Source of the DNA: Microcaldota archaeon
GTDB taxonomy: Archaea > Micrarchaeota > Micrarchaeia > Norongarragalinales > Norongarragalinaceae
DNA length: 64,000 nt
Direction of reading: 5' to 3'
Assembly (NCBI GenBank): GCA_016188965.1
Contig: JACPGT010000005.1
Coordinates: forward strand, 1 to 64,000
Position 1 is the stretch's first letter. Each line of letters starts with the position of its first letter. Shown one piece after another: positions 43,408-51,607 of this stretch. A program made the translations under genes and the position numbers. The notes under the pieces are model-generated. The model was not told the DNA's origin and ran no database searches. It worked only from the letters and a program-made list of their open reading frames with translations.

Positions 43408-44139
43408 ATGGAAAGAAAGGCCCGCACGCCCGCGACGCCCATCGTGGAGCTGCGCCACGTCAGGAAGGTCTACGGCAACGAGGAGGGGTACACGACGGTG
43501 CTCCACGGCATTTCGTTCTCGGTACGCAAGGGCGAATTCGTCGCGATCATGGGCCCGTCCGGCTCGGGAAAGAGCACGCTGTTGAACCTGCTGGGTTGCC
43601 TGGACACGCCCACCGAAGGACAGGTCCTCATCGACGGCACGGACGCCGCCGCCCTGGATTCCGCGGAGCTTGCGGATCTGCGCGCACGCAAGATCGGGTT
43701 CGTCTTCCAGGCGTACAACCTACTGGCGAACCTGACGGCCAGCCAGAACGTGGAGCTGTCCCTGCAGATAACCGAAACGGCAAAACCGCAGCGCAAAGCC
43801 CGGGCCGGGCAGCTGCTTGAAAAAGTCGGCCTAGGCCACCGCACGGGCCACCGGCCGGCGCAGATGTCCGGCGGCGAGAAGCAGCGCGTCGCCATCGCGC
43901 GGGCGCTAGCCAACGAGCCGCCCATCCTGCTGATGGATGAGCCCACCGGCAACCTGGATACGGCGTCAAGCAAGGATGTCATGAAGCAGGTGGAGGACCT
44001 CTGGAAAAACCAGGGCGTCACGATCCTGCTGATCACGCACGAAAAGGAAATTGCCGATTACGCCCAGCGCACTTTGCACGTGCGCGACGGCCGCATCGAG
44101 AAGATTACCGAAAACAAGCACCGAGGTGTCCACACATGA
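43408..44139 (+). CDS. ABC transporter ATP-binding protein, MacB/LolD type
   Basis: A 243-residue ATPase with Walker A GPSGSGKST, Q-loop FVFQAYNLLANLT, signature MSGGEKQRVAIARAL, Walker B ILLMDEPTGNLD and the switch His in LLITHEKE. The PTGNLDT form is typical of the MacB/LolD/FtsE subfamily that powers extracytoplasmic mechanotransmission rather than classic transport. The stop overlaps the next gene's start by 4 nt. It forms a transporter with the FtsX-like permease at 45.4 kb. Confidence 0.95.
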   Translation: MERKARTPATPIVELRHVRKVYGNEEGYTTVLHGISFSVRKGEFVAIMGPSGSGKSTLLNLLGCLDTPTEGQVLIDGTDAAALDSAELADLRARKIGFVFQAYNLLANLTASQNVELSLQITETAKPQRKARAGQLLEKVGLGHRTGHRPAQMSGGEKQRVAIARALANEPPILLMDEPTGNLDTASSKDVMKQVEDLWKNQGVTILLITHEKEIADYAQRTLHVRDGRIEKITENKHRGVHT

Positions 44140-45434
44140 ACGTACGCATTCTTACAACCCTGGCATTGGCCCTGCTTCTGGTGAGCGCATCGTCCGCGTC
44201 AGCGGCATTCAACGTTACGCAGATCATGGTCGCCAAGAACACTGGCTACGGCTTTTCCGACGTCATCCAGACGCCGGACCGCGTGTATCCAGGCGACCAG
44301 GTCAGTCTGCGGTTTTCCGTCTACACCACGCGCGCGGAAGGCGCCCGCAACGTCGTCGTCACACCCAACACGCCGTTCTTGACGACTACGACGGTCTTCT
44401 CGCTGGGCAACATCGTCCGGGACGTGGCCCAGGCCGAACTGCTGTCGTTCACGGTGCCGGGGGACACCAAGCCTGGCACGTATCCAATCTACTTTTACGC
44501 CACGGACGCGGCCACGCCCCAGCAATTGATCGGGCAATACCAGATTACCGTGAACGAGCCTTTGGTGGCCAACCGCCTCCTGGCCGAGGCAAAACTGGAC
44601 GAACCAGCCAAGGCCGGCGACAGCGGGTCGCTGCAAATCGTTATCACGAACAAGGACCCCTTGGACGCCACGGACGTCATCGTCCAAATCAAACCGGATG
44701 CCGACCGCGTGTTCACGCCTCTGGCGACGGACCGAAAATACGTCGAGCGCATCGCCGCCGGCGCCACCGTCCGGGTGCCGTTTGACGTTGGCGTGTCCGC
44801 CGGCGCCACGCCGGGCTACTACCAGCTACCGGTGTCCATCCAGTACGCGGTGGACCAGGTGGTCCAGCCGGTCATCAACCAGAGCCTCGGCATCCAGGTG
44901 CAGGCTCGGCCGGAGTTGCTGCTGACGGTCGACAGCACGACGGCAAGCGGGACGTCGGCAAGTTCGCTGACGCTGACGGTGGCCAACGTAGGGGACACGC
45001 CGGTGCGCGGCGTGTACATCAAGACGTCGAGCCGGTCCTTCCGCATCGTCGGCGCGTCCGACAAGTTCATCGGCACGCTCAACCTGGACGACTCCACCAC
45101 CATGGCCATCAACCTACAACCCCGTGGACAGGTGTCCAACGAATCCACGCTGGACGTGACCGTGACGTACAAGGACCCGAACAACCAGGAGCACACGCTA
45201 ACGCGCAGCATCCCCGTTTCGGCCAATGAACTGGCCGCCGGCGGCAATGGAAACGCCGCGCTTGGGACCCGTTTCCGCCAGTCGTCCCGCGGCTTCCTGG
45301 GCATCGACCTTCTGGGCTGGGCCGTCATCGTCTTCGCACTGGGCGTTGCCGGGTTCTTCGGCTACCGCTGGCACCAGAAACGAAAGGCCCAGACGGTTGC
45401 GTCCAAGGTCGCGCATATCGGAGGGAAGAAATGA
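44136..45434 (+). CDS. Extracytoplasmic membrane-anchored partner of the MacB-like exporter
   Basis: A 432-residue protein with a signal peptide (residues 1-23, ending ASAAF), repeated beta-sandwich domains of the archaeal S-layer-like COG1361 type (for example VYPGDQVSLRFSVYTT and LTLTVANVGDTPVRGVYIKT), and a C-terminal membrane helix with basic tail (WAVIVFALGVAGFFGYRW). Start and stop overlap both neighbours by 4 nt, so the three genes are translationally coupled. It probably fills the periplasmic-adaptor role that MacA plays in bacteria. Confidence 0.88.
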   Translation: MNVRILTTLALALLLVSASSASAAFNVTQIMVAKNTGYGFSDVIQTPDRVYPGDQVSLRFSVYTTRAEGARNVVVTPNTPFLTTTTVFSLGNIVRDVAQAELLSFTVPGDTKPGTYPIYFYATDAATPQQLIGQYQITVNEPLVANRLLAEAKLDEPAKAGDSGSLQIVITNKDPLDATDVIVQIKPDADRVFTPLATDRKYVERIAAGATVRVPFDVGVSAGATPGYYQLPVSIQYAVDQVVQPVINQSLGIQVQARPELLLTVDSTTASGTSASSLTLTVANVGDTPVRGVYIKTSSRSFRIVGASDKFIGTLNLDDSTTMAINLQPRGQVSNESTLDVTVTYKDPNNQEHTLTRSIPVSANELAAGGNGNAALGTRFRQSSRGFLGIDLLGWAVIVFALGVAGFFGYRWHQKRKAQTVASKVAHIGGKK

Positions 45435-46708
45435 AGACGCTGGACGCCGCGGAGTACGCCTATTTGAACCTCCGCGCCCGCAAGCTCCGCTCGTGGCTGA
45501 CGATACTGGGCATCATCATCGGCGTGGCCTCGATCGTCACGCTCATATCCTTGGCCAACGGCGTCAACGAACGCATCACCAACCAGCTTTCGGGCCTCGG
45601 GGATAACATCATTCAGATTACGCCCGGCGGAACCCGGTCCATGCGCGTGGGAGGCGGTTTCGGGTTCGCCGGAGGGCCCCCCGCGGGCGGTGGCGCAGCC
45701 GGAGGCCGCGCGTTTTCCATGGGCGGCTTCGGACAGGACGAAGCGCAGCCGTTGACGTTCAACGACGCGGACGAACTGGCCCGCTTGGACGGCGTGGCGT
45801 ACGTCGACGCGCGCATCTCGTTACGGGGCACGGCCGTGCTCAAGGGCCGCAACGCATCGGTAAGCCTGACCGGCGTGGATCCAGCCGCTTTTCGCGCCAT
45901 GTCCACCACGCCGTTGGCACAGGGACGGGCGTTGGGCGCGTCCGACCGGTACGCCGCCGTGCTGGGATTCCGCCTGTACAACAGCACGTTCGCCAACCAG
46001 GAGTTGCTCAACCGCCAGCTGCAGATCACCATCAACGGCTCGGCGTACGCGTTCCGCGTGGTGGGATTCCTGGAACAAAGCAGTGGCAGTTTTTCCGTGT
46101 CGGACAACGCCATCTACATCCCGCTGTCCGTAGCGAAGAGCATCACAAGCGGAGCCGACCCGGCCCAGGTCATCCTCATGACGCAGGCAGGAGCCGCCAC
46201 GGATGACGTGGCCACGCGGGCCGAAGCGCGGTTGCTGGACTTGCACCGCAAGACTGCCGACACGGAAGACTTCACCATCACCACCGCGGCCACCATCCAA
46301 TCCACCGTCTCGCAGGTCACCGACCTGCTGACTTTGTTCTTGGGAGGCATTGCAGCCATTTCGCTGATCGTCGGCGGCATCGGCGTGGCCAACACCATGT
46401 TCATGTCCGTTTTGGAGCGCACGCGCGAAATCGGTACGCTGAAGGCATTGGGCATGCGGGACAACGAAATCACGCGGTTGTTCCTCTTCGAAGCGGCGGC
46501 CATCGGCTTAGTCGGCGGGCTCATCGGCGTGGCGTTGAGCTTCGGCCTCTCTGCCATCCTCTCGGCCGCCGGCGTGCCCACGCTCATCACCTTTGACCTG
46601 GTGCTGCTGGGATTGTTCTTCTCCGCCGGCGTCGGCGTCGTCTCCGGCATCGTGCCGGCGCGCAACGCGGCGCGCTTGGAACCCGTCGAAGCGCTGAGGT
46701 ACGAGTGA
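45431..46708 (+). CDS. MacB/FtsX-like ABC transporter permease
   Basis: A 425-residue permease with the MacB layout. A first membrane helix (LRSWLTILGIIIGVASIVTL) is followed by a large extracytoplasmic domain that includes a Gly-rich loop near residues 70-100, then three C-terminal helices with the FtsX-domain stretch VANTMFMSVLERTREIGTLK and GLVGGLIGVALSFGLS. It pairs with the ATPase two genes upstream. Likely cargo is a lipid, peptide or surface protein, but nothing in the sequence identifies it. Confidence 0.94.
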   Translation: MKTLDAAEYAYLNLRARKLRSWLTILGIIIGVASIVTLISLANGVNERITNQLSGLGDNIIQITPGGTRSMRVGGGFGFAGGPPAGGGAAGGRAFSMGGFGQDEAQPLTFNDADELARLDGVAYVDARISLRGTAVLKGRNASVSLTGVDPAAFRAMSTTPLAQGRALGASDRYAAVLGFRLYNSTFANQELLNRQLQITINGSAYAFRVVGFLEQSSGSFSVSDNAIYIPLSVAKSITSGADPAQVILMTQAGAATDDVATRAEARLLDLHRKTADTEDFTITTAATIQSTVSQVTDLLTLFLGGIAAISLIVGGIGVANTMFMSVLERTREIGTLKALGMRDNEITRLFLFEAAAIGLVGGLIGVALSFGLSAILSAAGVPTLITFDLVLLGLFFSAGVGVVSGIVPARNAARLEPVEALRYE

Positions 46709-46715
46709 ACCTGCT

Positions 46716-47141
46716 ATGAACCGACATCTCAACGCCGCCCTGCTTTTCGGCCTGGTTCTGGGCATGTTCGTGCTGGCCGGATGCACGGAGGAATCGCCGT
46801 ACGGTACGGATGGCTTTGGCCGCGGTTTTGGAAGTCGGGCGTTCGGCAACCGTTCATTCAACGGCACGCGGGCAATTGGCGGGCCCGGTTTTGGCAACGT
46901 GACGGAAGAACAACGCCAACAATCTAGGCAACAACGCACACAAGCCGCCATCGAGGCATGCCAAGGCAAAGCTGAAGGCGGCGCCTGCACGCTGAATTCG
47001 TCCGGAGGGTTCGGCCGCAACCAAAACCGAAGCAACGGCAGCCGCACCGTGGAAGGCCGATGCCAGGACACGGAAGGGAATTTGCAGTGCCGGCCCGGGG
47101 ATCAAAGGCGGCCGATTGATGAAAAACGGGAAATAAAGTGA
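46716..47141 (+). CDS. Small Gly/Arg-rich lipoprotein
   Basis: A 141-residue lipoprotein (lipobox VLAGC, Cys 23) with Gly-Phe-Arg repeats (FGRGFGSRAFGNRSFNG), a Gln/Arg helix and four Cys in the C-terminal half. It begins 7 nt after the permease and is probably part of that operon, perhaps as an accessory or cargo. No family recognised. Confidence 0.7.
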   Translation: MNRHLNAALLFGLVLGMFVLAGCTEESPYGTDGFGRGFGSRAFGNRSFNGTRAIGGPGFGNVTEEQRQQSRQQRTQAAIEACQGKAEGGACTLNSSGGFGRNQNRSNGSRTVEGRCQDTEGNLQCRPGDQRRPIDEKREIK

Positions 47142-47147
47142 GGGAAT

Positions 47148-47618
47148 TCAGCGCTTGGCTAAATGGGTTTCGGCTTTCTTGAGCAAGTCCAGCGTTCCGG
47201 GCGTCAACTTGCGTTTCGCGGCTTGTTTGAACGTCAGCCAGAAGAACGCGTCGTGTTCCGGGGGCTTGCCGCCAAAGCGTGGCTTGGGTTTGGGCTCCGC
47301 CGGTTCAGATACGCGTTGCAAGAAGCCGTGGTGGAAAAACCGCTTGCTCCCATCTTCGTGCAAGTAGTCGACCACGCCAAGGGGATGGTGTTCGCCTTCA
47401 AAAAAAGTGGCAAAGGTATCACCGGCTTCTTCGGATGCTTCACGGTGGAAGGCATTCTCGGGCGTCTCATTTAATTCGGTTTTGAGTTTTCCGCCCAGAA
47501 TCTGAAGCATGCCCACGTTGTTCTTGTTGGTGGGAGCGCGGCGGCCCAATAGGTACCGGACGGTGCCGCGACGGTCGCGGTGGTAAAAAACGCAACGGGA
47601 CGAAATGCGTTCCTCCAT
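47148..47618 (-). CDS. Nudix hydrolase
   Basis: A 156-residue protein with a Nudix box: GGKLKTELNETPENAFHREA then SEEAGD, keeping the Gly, the RE and the EE residues that bind metal. The family hydrolyses nucleoside diphosphates linked to other groups. Specificity cannot be read from sequence. ATG 47618 is used; a TTG two codons upstream is possible. It is convergent with the small lipoprotein gene. Confidence 0.9.
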   Translation of the reverse strand: MEERISSRCVFYHRDRRGTVRYLLGRRAPTNKNNVGMLQILGGKLKTELNETPENAFHREASEEAGDTFATFFEGEHHPLGVVDYLHEDGSKRFFHHGFLQRVSEPAEPKPKPRFGGKPPEHDAFFWLTFKQAAKRKLTPGTLDLLKKAETHLAKR

Positions 47619-47648
47619 ATTCAATATTGTACCACTCTATGTAAATCC

Positions 47649-48593
47649 TTAACACGCCGGTCCGTAGGGTCCGCTGCGACAACGGACGCACGAGTTGGAA
47701 CTGCATCTCTTGCCGTAGCCGCAGTGCGCGTCGTTGGTGCATTTGACCGTAACACATTGACCGTCCCGGCAGATTTGTTTGTAGCCACATGCCGAGTTGG
47801 ACGTGCATGCCGGCGTGACCGAAGCGGAAGCAACCGGGCAGTCCGCACTGCAGGTGGACGAGGATTCCGACGCGTCGCATACGTTGTTGCCGCAGTCCGG
47901 CCGGATGGGCGTGCAGTCCGCCGCACAGAGGGCCGCGTCCTCTCCGGAAGAGCAGGCGCCGTCGCCGCACGCCGCCCCAGCGGCACTGCTGACGCTGCAG
48001 TCCTGTGGGCAGGACTGATATGATTCACCGCCGTCGCACACGCCGTTGGCGCACGCCGGGCCGCTTGGTCCGCTGGCTGTTGCAGCGGGAGTTGCCGTGG
48101 GCGCTTGGTAGTCGAACGGCCGAACAGCGAACTCAATCGAACTTCGGGAAGACTCGTGTCCGGTCGAATCCGTGGCGTACACCCGGATGGTCTTGACGCC
48201 GTCGGCGGACGACGCGAACGTGAAGGACGCCGAGCAGGTGCGCTGGAGGCCGCAGTCGAACGACGCGGATTGCGGCTGGATGGAAAATGAATCCGTCGAT
48301 TCCCACGAAATCGCCTTGACGCCTAAATCGTCCTCTGCGGTCGCATCCAGGATGAAGGGCTGGTTCCGGTCGGGATTCGACGGCCGAGCCATGGTGGACG
48401 TCACGCGGGGGGCCGCATCGTTGGAAAACACAGGAAGGTCATCCGCAGATACGGCAGCCGTGGCAGCCGCTTCCGTCGGAGAAACCATGGGGCTTGCCGA
48501 TGCGGAGGGAGAAGCCGACGGAGAAGACGAAGGAGTGCTAGTACAACCCAACAGGAGGAAGCTGACGAGCAACAGGATGAAAAAACGGGCCAT
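47649..48593 (-). CDS. Lipoprotein with three Cys-framed Asp/Glu repeats
   Basis: A 314-residue lipoprotein (lipobox LLLGC, Cys 17). It has a Ser/Pro linker, a beta-sandwich-like domain, then three repeats of the CGNxxCxxxExxxxCxxDC type (CANGVCDGGESYQSCPQDC, CGDGACSSGEDAALCAADC and CGNNVCDASESSSTCSADC) and a final Cys-rich module of eight Cys. Such repeats, common in secreted proteins of small archaea, probably fold around calcium or disulfides. TATA-like CTATTTAAAA at 48615-48624 gives a leaderless start. Confidence 0.85.
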   Translation of the reverse strand: MARFFILLLVSFLLLGCTSTPSSSPSASPSASASPMVSPTEAAATAAVSADDLPVFSNDAAPRVTSTMARPSNPDRNQPFILDATAEDDLGVKAISWESTDSFSIQPQSASFDCGLQRTCSASFTFASSADGVKTIRVYATDSTGHESSRSSIEFAVRPFDYQAPTATPAATASGPSGPACANGVCDGGESYQSCPQDCSVSSAAGAACGDGACSSGEDAALCAADCTPIRPDCGNNVCDASESSSTCSADCPVASASVTPACTSNSACGYKQICRDGQCVTVKCTNDAHCGYGKRCSSNSCVRCRSGPYGPAC

Positions 48594-48657
48594 GAACAGG
48601 CGTAACCGCTGGGCCTATTTAAAACGAAGCCATGCCGAACATCCCAAAAAAAACGGG

Positions 48658-48671
48658 TGCAGGGAGTGGGA
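48658..48671 (-). repeat. Duplicate of the tRNA-Leu 3' end
   Basis: TGCAGGGAGTGGGA (plus-strand reading) is identical to 48750-48763, which encodes the T-stem 3' strand, acceptor 3' strand and discriminator of tRNA-Leu. The copies are 92 bp apart in direct orientation. The interval holds a perfect hairpin (48686-48693/48699-48706, loop CTGAC) and an A-run. It looks like an integration scar or a spare 3' exon. Confidence 0.6.
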
Positions 48672-48749
48672 TGGGTGTGGGCCATACAATTTCCTGACGA
48701 AATTGTGATGTCCTCCGGCTCCCCCGAACTAGTGCGCGAATAAAAAAAA

Positions 48750-48888
48750 TGCAGGGAGTGGGAATCTCCGAACCTGTTCTTTTGGTGAAGCTTTTCTTTG
48801 CGAAAGAAAAGGTTCATTTGAACCCACGAACTCGCTAGGAGGCGAGGCCCTAAACCTCGTGCATTTGGCCAAGCTTTGCTATCCCTGC
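48750..48888 (-). tRNA. tRNA-Leu(UAG) with a 53-nt intron in the T-loop
   Basis: The minus strand gives acceptor GCAGGGA/TCCCTGC, D stem GCA/TGC, anticodon stem CGAGG/CCTCG with loop TTTAGGG (anticodon TAG), a long variable arm (CTC/GAG) as expected for Leu, and T-stem GTGGG with loop TTCAAAT. The loop is then broken by 53 nt before CCCAC completes the stem. The intron has GAACC/GGTTC ends and a perfect CTTTTCTTT/AAAGAAAAG hairpin. Removing it gives an 86-nt tRNA with discriminator A. Non-canonical T-loop introns are known in archaea. Confidence 0.88.
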
Positions 48889-48975
48889 GTCAGGAATCTG
48901 CCCGGGGCCGTTAAAGAAAGTTTGGAAGAAAGGAAAACGGGAAAAATGAGCGGCAAAAAAGTGAGGAAAAGAAAT

Positions 48976-49329
48976 TTAGCGCTTGGCGGCGGCCTTGGGC
49001 GCGGAAGCCGGGGGAAACGCCATGCTCAACAACAACGGGATAAGGGCGGCCAACACCAAGAAAGCCTCGTTCGGCGTGTCGTAGGCAACCATCAAGAAAA
49101 GCAGTACCAGCAGGCCGGCAAGCCCAAGTTCAGCCAAGGGCTGCGGGTCCTTCAAAGCGGTTTTATACGTCTTGAAGTCGCGCGTATAAGCGGTGCGGCG
49201 CCAAGCGAGCAGGCCATAGAGGGCGAAGAAGCCGACGATGGCGAACGCCAGGCCGGGAGTCGCGTAGAACATGATGGCCAAAAAAGGAATCGTCCAGGCC
49301 AGGAACCAGAACCACCAGCGTTTCTTCAT
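48976..49329 (-). CDS. Small hypothetical membrane protein
   Basis: A 117-residue protein with four hydrophobic segments in two pairs (WWFWFLAWTIPFLAIMFYA, LAFAIVGFFALYGLLAW, then LGLAGLLVLLFLMVAY and FLVLAALIPLLLSMAF) and a Lys-rich tail. It follows the PAC2 gene by 12 nt on the same strand. No family recognised. Confidence 0.72.
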   Translation of the reverse strand: MKKRWWFWFLAWTIPFLAIMFYATPGLAFAIVGFFALYGLLAWRRTAYTRDFKTYKTALKDPQPLAELGLAGLLVLLFLMVAYDTPNEAFLVLAALIPLLLSMAFPPASAPKAAAKR

Positions 49330-49341
49330 GGAAAGTCACCG

Positions 49342-50067
49342 TCAGCCGTACATCGGATTCTGTTCGAACTTCTTGTAATCGGCGTGCAAGTCTTTCATCT
49401 TCTCCATGCTTTCGCGCACGCGCGTCTCGACGGCGTCGCCTTGCTTGAGGAGGTCCTTCGTGTCCAGAGGCAGCTTGAGCATGACGGCCAATTTTTCCAG
49501 CAGGCGGGCCGATGCGCGCGGATCCAAAGGGGCGGCGCTCTGCACCAGGAGGTTGGCCGCGTCGACGTTGCGGGCCGCGCATTCGGCGATGAGCACGCCG
49601 GAGACGCCTTGGGTCGCGCCTTCGCGGATGAGTTCCACGCCGTTTCGCTTTAACTGCGCCGACATGCGGTCCGTCGAGGCGACGCCGTAAATCGTGTCGT
49701 TCGGTTCGGGCTGGGCGATGGCCGCCAGGCTGTACAGCGCCGAGGCCTTCTTGGCTTTGGCCAAGTCCAGGATGGCATTGGACAGGCCGTACACCGTCTC
49801 GGCGGGAATGACGAATTCGGAGAACAGAACGAGGAGGTTGTGCTTGCGCGACGCGTAGATGCGCGCGGGTGATACGGGCTTGTAATCGTGGATGGCGGAG
49901 ATGGGTGGGAAATGGGGCGAGTGCATGGAGCCGACCAGTTCCATCTTGAGCTTCTCGGCCAAGTAGGACGCGCAGATGTTGCCCACCATGCCGATGCCGG
50001 GGAAGCCTTCGATGATGACGGGTTTTTTCAGAGGGATTTTCTTGGTTTCACGGATGACGACGTGCAT
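49342..50067 (-). CDS. PAC2-family protein (proteasome assembly chaperone-like)
   Basis: A 241-residue protein with the PAC2 start KKPVIIEGFPGIGMVGNICA and later TQGVSGVLIAECAARNVDAA and DPRASARLLEKLAVML. The archaeal family is related to eukaryotic proteasome assembly chaperones, with an uncertain role in archaea. ATG 50067 has GGAGGT about 10 nt upstream, so it is preferred over GTG 50085. TATA-like CTTTTTATAG at 50113-50122 lies at a suitable distance. Confidence 0.92.
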   Translation of the reverse strand: MHVVIRETKKIPLKKPVIIEGFPGIGMVGNICASYLAEKLKMELVGSMHSPHFPPISAIHDYKPVSPARIYASRKHNLLVLFSEFVIPAETVYGLSNAILDLAKAKKASALYSLAAIAQPEPNDTIYGVASTDRMSAQLKRNGVELIREGATQGVSGVLIAECAARNVDAANLLVQSAAPLDPRASARLLEKLAVMLKLPLDTKDLLKQGDAVETRVRESMEKMKDLHADYKKFEQNPMYG

Positions 50068-50162
50068 ATGGGGAAAGACCTCCACAATGGTCGAGCTAAG
50101 AACGCAACGCGTCTTTTTATAGCAATCCGCGGCCCGCCGCCCGACCCGCCGTCACGGCGGAA

Positions 50163-50858
50163 TCAGGCGCCCCAGGACCGCACGGTATGGAAGACCAAAA
50201 GGCCGCATAGGGCCAAGGAAGCGGCACGCGAAGGCAGGGCAGAGCGGTCGGACTGGACGGTGGCGATGAAGGCGGCGGACAGGACGCCGAAACTGGCCAA
50301 GTAGAATTGGAGGCCCCAGAAAACCGACGTGCCATAGGCGGAGGACGCCGCATCCGTGCGGGCGGAAAGCAGACCTAGCAAGGCAGGCACCAGAAGCACG
50401 CCGGCATACAGCGTATACTTCTGCAGAGCAAATGCCTCGCGACGCTGCGCTTGCAGCCGCTGCAGATGGTAAGCTTCTTCCGCGACTTTCCGAAAAACGT
50501 CGGACAGATCCACTCCGCTTCTGTACGCCGCTTGCAGCAACTGCACGACGCGGTCCAGCAGCCGGCTGCCGCTTTGCAGCCGCATGCGCTGCAACGCCTT
50601 CGGGAACGGAACGCCGCTACGTACTTGTCGCACACAGGTGGCGAACGCCGAGCGCAACGGTTCGGGCGAACAGGCAGCCACGTCGGACAGGATGGTTTCC
50701 AGCGGGACGCCGGGCTCGTACGCGGCCATGGAAAAAAGCGCGGCCGGCAGGTCCGCTTCCAGCTTGCGGATGCGGGATGCACGCCGCCACGACCACAGGG
50801 CGCGCGCCGTCAACACCAGAAGCACGGCCAAGAACGGCAGGAATTCCAACGCAATCAT
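50163..50858 (-). CDS. Tad-like pilus platform protein, T2SF domain (second)
   Basis: A 231-residue membrane protein with one T2SF (GspF) domain. It has an N-terminal helix, the cytoplasmic helical segment LPAALFSMAAYEPGVPLETI and VRQVRSGVPFPKALQRM, then three C-terminal hydrophobic helices. Its start overlaps the preceding gene by 4 nt. With the ATPase and the sister T2SF protein it forms an archaeal type IV/Tad-like pilus motor. Most archaeal platforms fuse two such domains in one chain; here they are separate. Confidence 0.82.
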   Translation of the reverse strand: MIALEFLPFLAVLLVLTARALWSWRRASRIRKLEADLPAALFSMAAYEPGVPLETILSDVAACSPEPLRSAFATCVRQVRSGVPFPKALQRMRLQSGSRLLDRVVQLLQAAYRSGVDLSDVFRKVAEEAYHLQRLQAQRREAFALQKYTLYAGVLLVPALLGLLSARTDAASSAYGTSVFWGLQFYLASFGVLSAAFIATVQSDRSALPSRAASLALCGLLVFHTVRSWGA

Positions 50859-51607
50859 GCGTCATCCTCCGGAGCATCCAACAAAACGTGCATCAGAAGG
50901 ACGCCGATGAGCAGCGGAAAGCCGACGGCCAGCATCCAAAACGGCAGGGCGGGCGGGAACGTAAAATCCAGGAACGATGCGCCGATGAGCACGTACGCGG
51001 AGAGCAACAAAGGCAGAAGCGACCCGAGGGCTTCGAACCACACGCTGGCGAACGACGTGCGGCTGGCGAACCGCTGCAGGGCCGCGGATTGCAGGTGCGA
51101 AAACTCATCCGCCAGCGCCGCAAGGGCCGACGCGTCGCCGTGGCGGTAACAGAACGCCAACTGCATGGCTGCTTTGCGCACGGGCACGGAAGGCGACGCG
51201 CCGAAGCGCCGCAAGGCTGAAAGCGGAGGCACGCCGCATTGGACGTCGTGCGCCAGGCGAGCCAGCGCGGGGTGGGGTCGTTGAGCCTGGAGGCAGGCGC
51301 CGCAAAGCGCCGGCTCGAACGGCTCGAACGCTAACCGGACCGAAAGCAGACGCAACGCCGAGCCTAGCTGGCTTTCAAGTCGACACACCTGTCGGCGGGA
51401 CAAGGCGCCAGGAAGCAGGAAGCACGGCACCGACACGGCCAGCGCGACGACGGCGAAACATGCACCCGCGTCAAGGCCTGCTTGCGAGCCGATGAGCGCC
51501 GCGGCGCCGGCGGATGCGCCGACCGCGGCAAGGCAAGCGCCGGCGTAAGCCGGCCATCCGTGCGGCCAGCCAGCGGCCTCCAAGACCGACGAAAAGCTCA
51601 CCGCCAT
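50855..51607 (-). CDS. Tad-like pilus platform protein, T2SF domain (first)
   Basis: A 250-residue membrane protein with two N-terminal helices, a central cytoplasmic helical T2SF-like region (LESQLGSALRLLSVRLAF and LAHDVQCGVPPLSALRRF) and two C-terminal helices. It overlaps the ATPase gene end by 10 nt and the next T2SF gene by 4 nt, so the three are translationally coupled. Divergence from the downstream copy is high, as in TadB versus TadC. Confidence 0.78.
   Translation of the reverse strand: MAVSFSSVLEAAGWPHGWPAYAGACLAAVGASAGAAALIGSQAGLDAGACFAVVALAVSVPCFLLPGALSRRQVCRLESQLGSALRLLSVRLAFEPFEPALCGACLQAQRPHPALARLAHDVQCGVPPLSALRRFGASPSVPVRKAAMQLAFCYRHGDASALAALADEFSHLQSAALQRFASRTSFASVWFEALGSLLPLLLSAYVLIGASFLDFTFPPALPFWMLAVGFPLLIGVLLMHVLLDAPEDDA

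Noticed and set aside
48786-48826. Hairpins near 48.8 kb as part of the mobile hairpin family
   Set aside because: They are explained as the intron and T-arm of tRNA-Leu. Only the hairpin at 48686-48706 lies outside the tRNA.
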